Source: Aeromonas aquatica
GTDB taxonomy: Bacteria; Pseudomonadota; Gammaproteobacteria; Enterobacterales; Aeromonadaceae
Reading direction: 5' to 3'
DNA: 64,000 nt
Assembly (NCBI RefSeq): GCF_000764655.1
Contig: NZ_JRGL01000104.1
Span: 1-64,000, forward strand
Shown here piece by piece: positions 7,681 through 15,401 of this stretch. How positions within the stretch are numbered: the first letter of the stretch is position 1; the number at the start of each line of letters is the position of its first letter. The notes under the pieces were generated by a model. The model made no database searches, was not told the origin of the DNA, and saw nothing but the letters and a program-made list of their open reading frames with translations. The position numbers were made by a program, and so were the translations under genes.

Positions 7681-8592
7681 TTACCCCGCTCCCAATACTA
7701 AGGCCGTGCCCAGGGTCGCCAGCAGGGCGCCAGCCCAGGCGGGCAGGGCGGGGCGCACTCCCGAATGCCACCACAGCAGGGGCAGCAGTATGACCGGGGT
7801 GGTGGAGGAGAGGATCGCCACCATGCCCACGTCCCCCTGACGCAACGCCACCAGAATGAGCGTCATCCCCAGTGCCATCGCCAGGAAGCCGTTGATGCCT
7901 ATCATGCCGAGCACCCGCCGGTTGATGGGGTTCTGTGGCAGGGCGAGCGGCACCCGCAGCACCCGCAACACCGAGTGCGCCAACAGGGCGCTGCCCATGC
8001 GAATGCCGGAGGCACTTACCGCGTCCACCTCGCCGCTCATCATCACCGGCTTGGCGATGATGGCCCCGAGGCTCTGACACAGGGCCGCGGTCAGCCCCAG
8101 CCCTATGCCGATGGCCAGGTGGCCGCGCACCTGCTCCCACTCGTTGTGCTGCTGAGAAGACTGCGGATTGCCGCGTCGCCCGAACAGGATGGCGAGCATG
8201 ACCCCGGCCAGCACCAGCAAGGCCCCCAGCAGACGCCAACCATCGAGCCGCTCGCCAAACAGCCAGAGGCCGAGCAGGGCGGAGAAGAGGGCGTGACAGG
8301 AGAACAGCAAGCCGCTGCGGCGCGGCCCCAGCCGGTTCATGCAGGCGAACAGGGCGGTGTCACCGACGAAGATGCCGATGAGCCCGGACAGCGCCAGCAG
8401 GGGCAGGGCGCTCTCGGTGAGGGTCTGCCAGCCACCGGTGACCAGGCTGGCACTGCCCAGCATCAGGCTGACCAGAAACATCCGCCAGCGGCTGTAGGCG
8501 AAGGCCCCCAGATGGCGGGCCGGTTTGACGGAAATCAGGGCTGCAATCGCCCATAAACTGGCCGCGGCCAGCGCCAGCCACTCATACCCCAT
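7681..8592 (-). CDS. EamA-family (DMT) exporter, substrate unknown
   Basis: This 303-residue protein has about ten membrane helices arranged as two EamA halves. It shows family features such as GLIGIFVGDTALFACMNRLGPRRSGLLFSC and the late VILLPLLWWHSG region, but it is not a close relative of the EamA at 2136. A hydrophilic loop between the halves (RRGNPQSSQQHNEWEQ) is typical. The ATG at 8592 is preceded by AGGAG five bases upstream, so the longer reading frame is not used. A strong terminator-like hairpin ends only a few bases before this ribosome site, with a 20-codon leader ORF in front of it, which suggests control by attenuation. The substrate cannot be read from the sequence. Confidence 0.8.
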   Translation of the reverse strand: MGYEWLALAAASLWAIAALISVKPARHLGAFAYSRWRMFLVSLMLGSASLVTGGWQTLTESALPLLALSGLIGIFVGDTALFACMNRLGPRRSGLLFSCHALFSALLGLWLFGERLDGWRLLGALLVLAGVMLAILFGRRGNPQSSQQHNEWEQVRGHLAIGIGLGLTAALCQSLGAIIAKPVMMSGEVDAVSASGIRMGSALLAHSVLRVLRVPLALPQNPINRRVLGMIGINGFLAMALGMTLILVALRQGDVGMVAILSSTTPVILLPLLWWHSGVRPALPAWAGALLATLGTALVLGAG

Positions 8593-8602
8593 AAAAACTC
8601 CT

Positions 8603-8667
8603 AAAAAAAACCCCCGAAGGACTCCATCTATCGGGCAAGCCCGATACAATACGGGCCGTCTTCGGGG
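8603..8667 (-). promoter_or_regulatory. Putative attenuator (terminator hairpin) in the exporter leader
   Basis: On the minus strand CCCCGAAG (8660-8667) can pair with CTTCGGGG (8612-8619), followed at once by eight T residues (8603-8610): the layout of an intrinsic terminator. It lies between a leader ORF and the ribosome site of the exporter that starts at 8592. The 40-base loop contains a second hairpin, CGGGC-TT-GCCCG (8632-8643), and a GGCCCG segment (8652-8657) that could pair with it instead, so two competing folds are possible. A terminator placed here only makes sense if read-through is regulated. Confidence 0.6.
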
Positions 8668-8690
8668 ATAACAAGCGCGGCATCATGCAT
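8628..8690 (-). CDS. Putative leader peptide upstream of the EamA-family exporter
   Basis: A 20-codon ORF (MHDAALVIPEDGPYCIGLAR, stop TAG) runs through the first arm of the terminator hairpin and ends in its loop. A ribosome translating it, or stalling in it, would disrupt the 5' arm CCCCGAAG and allow transcription into the exporter. There is no run of one amino acid as in classical biosynthetic attenuators. GTGAG lies just before the ATG but is a weak ribosome site. The evidence is position only; codon conservation has not been tested. Confidence 0.35.
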   Translation of the reverse strand: MHDAALVIPEDGPYCIGLAR

Positions 8691-8757
8691 TCTCACTCGG
8701 GCGCGCGCCGGCCTTCCCCCTTATTTGCAGTCAAAAGAATTGAATGAGGTTTATGTC

Positions 8758-10410
8758 ATGGTTCACCGTCCGGCAGTTCACTGCTCCCTCCACCGGCCAG
8801 CCCGTCGCTGGCTCCCTTCCGTGCTGCTGGGTCTGATGCTGGCACCGCCGTTGCAGGCCACCACTGTGGTGCAACAGCCTGCGCTGTCGGACAGGCAGAC
8901 CCTGGTCAAGGGCAACGGTGCCGAGCCCGAATCCCTGGATCCGGCTCAGATCCGCACCGGTTTTCCGGGGGAGGTGGTGCTGGTGGACCTGTTCGAGGGG
9001 CTGGTGAGCGAGGATGGCCAGGGCAAGATAGTGCCGGCCCAGGCCCAGCGCTGGGAGACCAGCGAGGATGGGCTGGTGTGGCGCTTCTTTCTGCGCCCGC
9101 AGCTGAAGTGGTCAAACGGCGAGCCGCTGGTGGCACAGGATTTTGTCTACGCTTGGCGGCGTCTGCTGGATCCGGCCCAGGCTTCGCCGTCCGCCGGCCT
9201 GCTGTTGGCCACCGGCATCAATAATGCCCAGTCCATCTATGCCGGCGCCCTCGATCTCGGGGCGCTGGGGGTCGAGGCCGAGAGCGAGCAGATCCTCAAG
9301 GTGACCCTGGAGCGGCCCGTGCCCTACTTCCTGCAACTCATCAGCCAACGCCCCTTCGTGCCGGTCAACGGCAAGGCTATCGCCCAGTTTGGCAAGCAGT
9401 GGACCCAGCCCGGCAAGCTGGTCAGCAATGGCGCCTACAAGCTGGTGAACTGGGTGCCGAACGAGCGCATCGAGGCCGAACGCAACGCCCAGTACTGGGA
9501 CGATGCCCACACCCGCATCCAGCGGGTCACCTATCTGCCGCTCGCCTCCCAGCATGCCGAGCGACTGCGCTACGAGGCGGGGGAGATCCAGCTCACCAAC
9601 AAGGTGGCGCTGGAGTATTACCAGAAAACCATGCAGGAAACCCCTGAGCGGATCTGGGGCTTGCCGCTGCTCGGCACCTATCTCTATACCTTCAACCTGC
9701 GCCGTCCCGAACTGCAGGATGTGCGGGTGCGTCAGGCGCTCTCCATGGCCATCGATCGCCACCTGTTGACCGAGAAGGTCAGTGGCCAGGGGGAGCCGCC
9801 GGCCTGGTCCCTGCTGCCCGCCATGCCGGGTTATGAGGAGCTCGGCTCCGGGTTGTCCTCGCTGGATCAACCGACCCGGCTTGCCAAGGCGGTCGCATTG
9901 CTTGCGGCGGCGGGTTACAACAGCGCCCATCCTCTCAAGCTGACGCTGACCTACAACACCTCGGAGAACCACAAGAAGCTGGCGCTGGCGGTGGCGGCCA
10001 TGTGGAAGCCGCTGGGGGTGACGGTGGAGCTCAATAACATGGAGTGGAACGCCTACCAGGTGGCGAAAGACAGCGGAGATTTCATGCTGGCTCGCTCGTT
10101 TTTGTTTGGTGATTATGTTGAGCCTTCCTCCATGCTCAACAGTTTCCGCTGCCAGGATCCCCAGAACGAGAGCGGCTACTGCAACCCGGCCTTCGATGGG
10201 CTGTTGCAACAAGCGGCGGATACCCTGAACGGGACCACCCGGACCGGGCTCTACCATCAGGCCGAGCAGTTGCTGATGGAGGAGATGCCGGCCATTCCTG
10301 TCTATCACTACAACCAGATGCGGCTGGTGGATCCCAGCCTGCGCGGCCTGCCCAGCCGCAACCTGAAGGGGGCGATCGCCACCAAGGATCTCTATTTCAG
10401 TCAGCCATGA
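8758..10410 (+). CDS. Periplasmic oligopeptide-binding protein (OppA/MppA type)
   Basis: This 550-residue SBP_bac_5 protein should bind peptides in the periplasm for an ABC importer. It begins with a signal peptide (LPSVLLGLMLAPPLQA, cleaved before TTVV) and carries the OppA-like opening LVKGNGAEPESLDPAQIRTG, the WSNGEPLVAQDFVYAWRRLLDP motif, and GAYKLVNWVPNERIEAERN. In the C-terminal half are VRVRQALSMAIDRHLL and a paired-cysteine segment (FRCQDPQNESGYCNP), both usual in OppA. The ATG at 8758 has GAGG eight bases upstream; a TTG further upstream in frame is not needed. No permease genes are adjacent. YfcE starts only ten bases downstream and is probably cotranscribed. Confidence 0.9.
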   Translation: MVHRPAVHCSLHRPARRWLPSVLLGLMLAPPLQATTVVQQPALSDRQTLVKGNGAEPESLDPAQIRTGFPGEVVLVDLFEGLVSEDGQGKIVPAQAQRWETSEDGLVWRFFLRPQLKWSNGEPLVAQDFVYAWRRLLDPAQASPSAGLLLATGINNAQSIYAGALDLGALGVEAESEQILKVTLERPVPYFLQLISQRPFVPVNGKAIAQFGKQWTQPGKLVSNGAYKLVNWVPNERIEAERNAQYWDDAHTRIQRVTYLPLASQHAERLRYEAGEIQLTNKVALEYYQKTMQETPERIWGLPLLGTYLYTFNLRRPELQDVRVRQALSMAIDRHLLTEKVSGQGEPPAWSLLPAMPGYEELGSGLSSLDQPTRLAKAVALLAAAGYNSAHPLKLTLTYNTSENHKKLALAVAAMWKPLGVTVELNNMEWNAYQVAKDSGDFMLARSFLFGDYVEPSSMLNSFRCQDPQNESGYCNPAFDGLLQQAADTLNGTTRTGLYHQAEQLLMEEMPAIPVYHYNQMRLVDPSLRGLPSRNLKGAIATKDLYFSQP

Positions 10411-10420
10411 GGAAAGCGGA

Positions 10421-10963
10421 ATGAAGATAGCCATTGTTTCCGATGTGCACGGCAGTCTGGATGCCCTGGAGCAGGTGTTGGCGCGGCTCTCCCCCTGGCA
10501 GCCGGATCACTACCTGCTGCTCGGGGATCTGCTCAATCACGGCCCGCGCAATCCGGTACCGGCAGGCTATGCGCCCGCGGCGGTGGCCGAGCGGCTCAAT
10601 CAGCTGGCCCCCCGCATCATGGCGGTGCGGGGCAACTGTGATTCGGAAGTGGATCAGATGCTGCTCGATTTCCCCATCACGGCGCCCTACAACCAGCTGT
10701 TGGTGGACGGGCGGCGCTGGTTCGTCAGCCACGGTCACCTCTACCGCCCAGGCGAGGTGCCCTTGCCGGCGGGCAGCCTGTTCATCAGCGGTCACACCCA
10801 TGTCCCCCTGCTGCAGCGGGAAGGGGGTCTGGTGCTGGTGAATCCGGGATCCATCTGTTTTCCACGGGGGGACTGGGCGGCCAGTTATGGCTGTTACGAA
10901 GAGGGGATGCTGCGCATCCATGGCTGCAGCGATGGCGCCGAGCTGATGCGGTTGGTGCTGTGA
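10421..10963 (+). CDS. yfcE: YfcE-family metallophosphodiesterase
   Basis: This 180-residue calcineurin-like phosphodiesterase has all the metal ligands of the family: Asp8 and His10 in SDVHGS, Asp36 in LLGDLLNHGP, Asn and Asp in RGNCDSEVD, then SHGHLY and GHTHVP. E. coli YfcE, a Mn-dependent phosphodiesterase on model substrates with unknown natural role, has the same GDxLNHGPRN and RGNCDSEVDQMLL blocks. The length is normal. It follows the peptide-binding gene by ten bases, with GGAAAG before the ATG, so the two form a small operon. Confidence 0.93.
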   Translation: MKIAIVSDVHGSLDALEQVLARLSPWQPDHYLLLGDLLNHGPRNPVPAGYAPAAVAERLNQLAPRIMAVRGNCDSEVDQMLLDFPITAPYNQLLVDGRRWFVSHGHLYRPGEVPLPAGSLFISGHTHVPLLQREGGLVLVNPGSICFPRGDWAASYGCYEEGMLRIHGCSDGAELMRLVL

Positions 10964-10993
10964 AACGCTAACGAATGGAAAGAGAGAAAAGGA

Positions 10994-11410
10994 TCAGGCC
11001 TTGATACCCAGGGAGCGGGTGCCGGAGCGGGTGTTGCCCTTGGCGTCGTAGGTCAGGGAATTTCTGTCGCGCAGCTTGCTGAGAAAACTGGCAAGGCGGC
11101 GGTTGGAGATGATGCTGAGCTCGAGCAGTCGACCATTGAGGTTGTTTTGCTCCTGGCAGGCGTCCAGCTTGGCTTGCAATGCCTGCATCTGTGCCGGGAA
11201 GGCAGCGAGCCGTTGCTGCAGATCGGGCAGCTCGGCCAGACTCTTGTCCAGGGTCTCGATAGCCAGCAGCAGTTGCTGCTTGCGATCGGTCAGCGCCGGC
11301 AAGGCCAGGGCCTGGTGTTGTTTGAGCAGGTCAAACTCCTCCGCCAGCAAGCCTTGCATCTGGGAGAGGTATTCGTCTTGGGCGTGCAGCAGCGAAGGCA
11401 GATCCATCAT
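10994..11410 (-). CDS. flgN: FlgN, flagellar export chaperone
   Basis: This 138-residue, largely helical, coiled-coil protein fits the FlgN family, which chaperones the hook-junction proteins FlgK and FlgL (both encoded downstream in this window) to the export gate. The heptad-rich stretch LLAEEFDLLKQHQALALPAL and the conserved ISNRRLASFLSKLRD near the C-terminus are typical. Its ATG overlaps the flgM stop by four bases, so it is translationally coupled to flgM and expressed from the flgM promoter. Confidence 0.88.
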   Translation of the reverse strand: MMDLPSLLHAQDEYLSQMQGLLAEEFDLLKQHQALALPALTDRKQQLLLAIETLDKSLAELPDLQQRLAAFPAQMQALQAKLDACQEQNNLNGRLLELSIISNRRLASFLSKLRDRNSLTYDAKGNTRSGTRSLGIKA

Positions 11411-11727
11411 CCGAGCCGTTTATCCAGATCGGCTTCAAAACTGAACATCTTCTTGGCCACGGCGGCGCTGTCGACCTTGTATTCCCCACTGGCCACTGCC
11501 TTCTTCAGGCTTTCGACGCGGCTTTCATTACCGGTGGAGGCGGTGTTGAGGGTCTTCTGCATCTGTTGCAATTGCTGCGCCTCGCTGGTCAAGGAGACAG
11601 AGTCAGTCTTGACGGTTGCCGCGCGGTTGCCTTCGGCCGAGGTCGTAGACTTGCTGGCCACACCCTGACTGGTTGCGTTATTTTGCAACCTGCTGTTTGC
11701 CAAGTTGTTGATATTGTTGATAGCCAT
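11407..11727 (-). CDS. flgM: FlgM, anti-sigma-28 factor
   Basis: This 106-residue protein is the FlgM that binds FliA (sigma-28) until it is exported through the finished hook. The N-terminal half is disordered and polar; the C-terminal sigma-binding part (about 50-106) includes TDSVSLTSEAQQLQQMQKTL and VESLKKAVASGEYKVD, the family core. It is preceded by a near-perfect sigma-28 promoter, giving the usual feedback loop, and is coupled to flgN. flgA lies upstream on the same strand. Confidence 0.92.
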   Translation of the reverse strand: MAINNINNLANSRLQNNATSQGVASKSTTSAEGNRAATVKTDSVSLTSEAQQLQQMQKTLNTASTGNESRVESLKKAVASGEYKVDSAAVAKKMFSFEADLDKRLG

Positions 11728-11766
11728 ACGCTTTACCTTCGTCTGCTTTGCTGTTCGCTTATCTGT

Positions 11767-11793
11767 TTATCGGTGACGGTGGTCAGAACTTTA
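11767..11793 (-). promoter_or_regulatory. Sigma-28 (FliA) promoter of flgM
   Basis: On the minus strand TAAAGTTC, an 11-base spacer and ACCGATAA match the FliA consensus TAAAGTTT-N11-GCCGATAA at 14 of 16 positions. It lies about 40 bp before the flgM start, so flgMN can be made from it independently of flgA. Confidence 0.85.
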
Positions 11794-11822
11794 GAAAAAA
11801 AATCGAAGCATTAACAAAATAA

Positions 11823-12506
11823 TCAGAATGTGACCACCACGGAACCAACGGCACTGACGGTGCCCTGTACCTGCCTGCCTGAGCGAATGTTAACTAGCCT
11901 GATCATGTCTCCGAAGCTGCCATCTTGCAAGGCTCGGGCCATGGTTTTGATTTGCATGCTGCTATTTTCGGCGAGGAGAGTTACCTCGTCCCCCTTGCAC
12001 ACCACACAGACCTGAGTGAGCCGAACGGGTTGGCCCGGTTTCAACTCACGCTTGCTGCGTGCGCCGATGAGGGGGGCCGGATCGCTCAGATAATCGCCCC
12101 GGATCTGGGTCTGATCCTGATAGGCCAGGGTCAGCATGGATTCACTGAGGATGTCGCCCTTGGCCACCGGAGCCGCCACTGTGACATAGGGTTTCTGGAT
12201 GCTGACTCGCACCGGCAGGTAGAGATCCCAGGGCTGCGCCGATTCGCACTTGAGATAGACGGTGGTGTTGCGGCGGATCTCCATCTTGGCGGGGAAGGAG
12301 ATGGTCAGCGCCTCCTCGCAGCGGTTGAGGGGGAGCCGCTCATCGATGGCCGCGGCCTTGACCTCGGCCTGGGCATCGAGGGGGATGTCCAGCTGGCCGA
12401 GAACGAACTCCTGCGCCTGTTCCTGCAGGTATTGGGTGACCTCGGACGCCATGGCGTGAGAGAGGCCGCAAAACGGCAGTAAGATCAGGAAAAGTCTACT
12501 AATCAT
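11823..12506 (-). CDS. flgA: FlgA, P-ring assembly chaperone
   Basis: This 227-residue periplasmic protein helps FlgI assemble into the flagellar P ring. It has a signal peptide (MISRLFLILLPFCGLSHAMA) and the C-terminal SAF/ChapFlgA domain, including VAAPVAKGDILSESML, LIGARSKRELKPGQPV and the closing IRLVNIRSGRQVQGTVSA. The frame stays open far upstream across cheV, but that is chance; the ATG at 12506 is the only start giving a signal peptide. No clear ribosome site precedes it. A sigma-54-like element lies about 120 bp upstream. Confidence 0.9.
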   Translation of the reverse strand: MISRLFLILLPFCGLSHAMASEVTQYLQEQAQEFVLGQLDIPLDAQAEVKAAAIDERLPLNRCEEALTISFPAKMEIRRNTTVYLKCESAQPWDLYLPVRVSIQKPYVTVAAPVAKGDILSESMLTLAYQDQTQIRGDYLSDPAPLIGARSKRELKPGQPVRLTQVCVVCKGDEVTLLAENSSMQIKTMARALQDGSFGDMIRLVNIRSGRQVQGTVSAVGSVVVTF

Positions 12507-12627
12507 TTTTGCTTGCCGGTCGATAAGTTGATCACGTATACCACCGTAGTTAACTATGCTTGCTGCTGAATTTGGTTGCCGAGACATCGATCGTCTGACG
12601 CAAGCCAACCCGCATGCAGCGACATAT

Positions 12628-12642
12628 GCACGATCAGTGCCA
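12628..12642 (-). promoter_or_regulatory. Candidate sigma-54 promoter for flgA
   Basis: On the minus strand TGGCACTGATCGTGC has the perfect -24 element TGGCAC and the GC of the -12 element at the right spacing, with GTGC where TTGC is preferred. It would give flgA a leader of about 110 bases. It fits FlrA/FlrC-controlled early flagellar expression but is one base short of the consensus. Confidence 0.45.
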
Positions 12643-12662
12643 AGCGTTTTTAGGGAGTGTTT

Positions 12663-13574
12663 ATGGCGAGTATTTTGGACTCGGTCAACCAACGGACCCA
12701 GCTGGTGGGACAAAACCGACTGGAGTTGCTGTTGTTTCGTCTCAATGGACGTCAAAGATTTGGCATCAACGTGTTCAAGGTGCGTGAGGTGCTGCAATGC
12801 CCCCCCTTGACCGTCATGCCCAAACTCAACTCCTGCATTCGCGGTGTGGCCCATATCCGTGGCCAGACCATCTCGGTGATCGATCTCAGCATGGCGATGG
12901 GCAATCGCCCGATCCAGGATATTTCCAAGTGCTTCATCATCATCTCCGAGTACAACAGATCCATTCAGGGGTTCCTGGTGCAATCGGTCGAGCGCATCAT
13001 CAACATGAACTGGGAGTCCATCCTGCCGCCGCCCAAGGGGGCCGGTCGCATCAACTACATGACGGCGGTCACCGAGGTGGACGGCGAGTTGGTGGAAATC
13101 CTGGACGTGGAGCGCATCCTCAACGAGATCTCGCCGGTCTCCACCGAGGTGAGTGCCGAGCTGGTGGAGGCCAGCGTGGAGCGCAATCCTCACGGGCGTC
13201 CGGTGTTGGTCGCCGATGACTCCTCGGTGGCGCGCAAGCAGGTGCAGCGGGCGCTGGAGGCGATCGGGGTGCAGTGTGTGCTGGCCAAAGACGGGCGCGA
13301 GGCGCTCAACATGCTGCTGGAGATGGCCAAGCTGGGTCCCATCAAGGATCAGATTGCGCTGGTCATCTCCGACATCGAGATGCCGGAGATGGACGGGTAC
13401 ACCTTCACGGCGGAGATCCGCAACAATCCCGCGCTCAAGGAGTTGCATGTTATCCTGCATACCTCCCTCAGCGGGGTGTTCAATCAGGCCATGGTACAGA
13501 AGGTTGGCGCGAACAATTTCATTGCCAAATTCCAGCCTGATGAATTGGCCAAGGCCGTACAAGGCGCTCTCTAA
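12663..13574 (+). CDS. cheV: CheV, CheW-receiver chemotaxis coupling protein
   Basis: This 303-residue protein joins a CheW domain (about 15-165, with HIRGQTISVIDLSMAMG) to a receiver domain (about 180-300). The acidic pair is at 185-186 in VADDSS, the phosphorylated Asp237 is in ISDIEMPEMDGY, and a threonine follows in HTSLSG. CheV links receptors to CheA and can adapt by phosphorylation. The ATG at 12663 follows AGGGAG by five bases; an in-frame GTG six bases earlier overlaps that site. It lies 18 bp ahead of cheR, forming the cheVR operon at the head of the flagellar cluster, as in Vibrio and Aeromonas. Confidence 0.95.
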   Translation: MASILDSVNQRTQLVGQNRLELLLFRLNGRQRFGINVFKVREVLQCPPLTVMPKLNSCIRGVAHIRGQTISVIDLSMAMGNRPIQDISKCFIIISEYNRSIQGFLVQSVERIINMNWESILPPPKGAGRINYMTAVTEVDGELVEILDVERILNEISPVSTEVSAELVEASVERNPHGRPVLVADDSSVARKQVQRALEAIGVQCVLAKDGREALNMLLEMAKLGPIKDQIALVISDIEMPEMDGYTFTAEIRNNPALKELHVILHTSLSGVFNQAMVQKVGANNFIAKFQPDELAKAVQGAL

Positions 13575-13592
13575 TAAAGAAGAAAAAACTGC

Positions 13593-14417
13593 ATGAAGAC
13601 ACTGTCGGACGACTTATACAAACAATTCAGCCATTTTCTGGCGCTGCAGAGCGGCATAGTGCTGGGTGACAACAAACAGTATCTGGTCAAGAGCCGTCTG
13701 TCGCCCTTGATGACTCAGTTTGGTATCGAGAGTCTGTCTGAACTGGTGACCCGGGCGATGAACGTGCGCGAACGGGATCTGAAGATGGCCGTGATTGACG
13801 CCATGACCACCAACGAGACTCTGTGGTTTCGCGATACCTACCCGTTTCAGCTGCTGAGCGACAAGATTTTCCCGGAACTTGGCAAGAGCGGCCGTCCCAT
13901 CAAGATCTGGTCCGCCGCCTCTTCCTCTGGGCAGGAGCCTTACTCCATCGCCATGACGGCGCTGGAGCAGCAGGTCAAGCGGCCGGGTACCTTGCCGGGC
14001 GGGGTGCAGATAGTGGGGACCGATATCTCCAGCACCATGCTTAACCAGTGCAAGGAGGGGGTCTATGACAGCCTGGCGCTGGCGCGCGGCTTGTCCCCCG
14101 AGCGCAAGCGGTTGTTCTTCGAGGCCCATGGTGACAACAAGATGCGGGTATCGGAGCGTGTCAGAAAATTGACCAGCTTCCGACCGCTGAACCTGCTGGA
14201 GAGCTACAGCCTGCTCGGCAAGTTCGACATCATCTTCTGCCGCAACGTGCTCATCTACTTTGCGCCCGAGGTGAAGTCCAAGATCCTCAACCAGTTCGCC
14301 AGCAGCCTCAATCCCGGTGGCTATCTGATGCTGGGGGCCTCGGAGTCCCTTGCTGGTCTCACCGACAAGTTCGAGATGATCCGCTGCAACCCCGGCATCG
14401 TCTACAAGATCAAATAA
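13593..14417 (+). CDS. cheR: CheR, receptor glutamate methyltransferase
   Basis: This 274-residue enzyme methylates glutamates on chemoreceptors using S-adenosylmethionine. The helical N-terminal domain (1-75) is followed by the methyltransferase fold, with TNETLWFRDTYPF, the SAM-binding WSAASSSGQEPYSIAM near residue 105, GTDISS, and FDIIFCRNVLIYF. Length and motifs are normal for the family. It follows cheV and precedes a sigma-54 promoter for flgB, so it is probably made from the cheV transcript. Confidence 0.95.
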   Translation: MKTLSDDLYKQFSHFLALQSGIVLGDNKQYLVKSRLSPLMTQFGIESLSELVTRAMNVRERDLKMAVIDAMTTNETLWFRDTYPFQLLSDKIFPELGKSGRPIKIWSAASSSGQEPYSIAMTALEQQVKRPGTLPGGVQIVGTDISSTMLNQCKEGVYDSLALARGLSPERKRLFFEAHGDNKMRVSERVRKLTSFRPLNLLESYSLLGKFDIIFCRNVLIYFAPEVKSKILNQFASSLNPGGYLMLGASESLAGLTDKFEMIRCNPGIVYKIK

Positions 14418-14435
14418 TCCCTTCTAATCCCCCTT

Positions 14436-14450
14436 TGGCACACCTCTTGC
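14436..14450 (+). promoter_or_regulatory. Sigma-54 promoter of flgBCDE
   Basis: TGGCACACCTCTTGC fits the sigma-54 consensus TGGCAC-N5-TTGC exactly and is followed by T. It lies 28 bp before the flgB ATG and directly after cheR. FlrC, encoded at 35450, is the expected activator. Confidence 0.88.
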
Positions 14451-14478
14451 TAAACATTCGTGAAGCAGGAGGTGCGCT

Positions 14479-14877
14479 ATGGCAATTTCATTCGACAAGG
14501 CATTCGGTATTCACCAATACACGCTGAGCGTTCGCGCCAAGCGTGCGGAGGTGCTATCGAGCAACATCGCCAACGCGGATACCCCGGGCTTCAAGGCCAG
14601 GGACATCAACTTCTCTCAGGCGTTGCAGGACGCCCAGGGCCAGCAAGGCTTTGGCCTCGCCACCACCAGCGAGAAGCACTTCGCCTTGCAGATGGATGCC
14701 CCGGGCACGACCCAGTACCGCAACCCCCTGCAACCGGATACCGGTGACGGCAATACCGTGGATGTGCAGCAGGAGCGCAGCGAGTTCCTGCGCAACAGCC
14801 TCGAGTACCAGGCCTCCCTCGAATTCATGAACGGCAAGATAAGCGGCCTGCTCAAGGCACTGAAAGGAGATCAATGA
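14479..14877 (+). CDS. flgB: FlgB, proximal rod protein
   Basis: This 132-residue rod protein has the family hallmark near its start ([21 protein letters not shown]) and a C-terminal helix ([27 protein letters not shown]) that packs into the rod. AGGAGG lies six bases before the ATG. The stop overlaps the flgC start (ATGA), so the two are coupled. It is the first gene of the sigma-54-driven rod-hook operon. Confidence 0.95.
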   Translation: MAISFDKAFGIHQYTLSVRAKRAEVLSSNIANADTPGFKARDINFSQALQDAQGQQGFGLATTSEKHFALQMDAPGTTQYRNPLQPDTGDGNTVDVQQERSEFLRNSLEYQASLEFMNGKISGLLKALKGDQ

Positions 14878-15296
14878 TGAGTTTGTTCAAGGTCTTTGAC
14901 ATTGCAGGCTCAGCCATGAGCGCGCAGTCGGTTCGCCTCAACACGGTTGCCAGCAACATGGCCAACGCCGACAGCGTCAGCTCCAGCGTGGAAAAAACTT
15001 ACCATGCCCGGCGGCCAGTCTTTGCCGCCCAGCTGGATCAGGCCATGTCCGACAAGCAGGCCTCGGTCGGGGTCGACGTGAAAGGCATAGTCGAGAGCGA
15101 TGCGCCCCTGCTCAAGGAGTACAACCCGAACCACCCCATGGCGGACAAGGATGGCTTCATCTTCAAACCCAACGTCAACATGGTGGAAGAGATGGCCGAC
15201 ATGATTGCCGCCTCGCGCAGTTACCAGACCAATGTCCAGGTCGCCGACGCGGCCAAGAAGATGCTGCAGCAGACGCTCGGCCTCGGCAAATCCTGA
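14874..15296 (+). CDS. flgC: FlgC, proximal rod protein
   Basis: This 140-residue rod protein carries the flg_bb_rod motif ([16 protein letters not shown]) near residue 20, the central [22 protein letters not shown] block and the C-terminal [22 protein letters not shown] helix shared by rod proteins. Two ATG codons stand in tandem at 14874 and 14877; AAAGGAG upstream suits either. It is coupled to flgB by a four-base overlap. A short gap with a relic of flgD follows. Confidence 0.95.
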   Translation: MMSLFKVFDIAGSAMSAQSVRLNTVASNMANADSVSSSVEKTYHARRPVFAAQLDQAMSDKQASVGVDVKGIVESDAPLLKEYNPNHPMADKDGFIFKPNVNMVEEMADMIAASRSYQTNVQVADAAKKMLQQTLGLGKS

Positions 15297-15311
15297 TAGA
15301 GGTGAACCCAG

Positions 15312-15401
15312 ATGACAGAGACCTGTGACAGCCTGCACGGCCGCGACTATTGGCTCGGCCTGTGCGGCGCGTGGCAAACCCGGACAGAGGGGGGAGCATA
15401 A
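15312..15401 (+). CDS. Small ORF between flgC and flgD; relic of a flgD 5' end
   Basis: This 29-codon ORF starts MTETCDSLHG and ends in TAA directly against the GTG of flgD. Its first ten codons match the first ten of flgD (MADTYDSLLG) at 25 of 30 bases, in the same orientation; after that the similarity ends. AGAGGTG lies seven bases before its ATG, so it could be translated, and its stop places a ribosome exactly at the flgD start. It is best explained as a diverged duplicate of the flgD 5' end. No function is known. Confidence 0.5.
   Translation: MTETCDSLHGRDYWLGLCGAWQTRTEGGA

Noticed and set aside
12507-13562. N-terminal extension of the flgA frame across cheV
   Set aside because: The frame is open by chance in high-GC DNA; FlgA needs the signal peptide that starts at 12506, and cheV is certain on the other strand.
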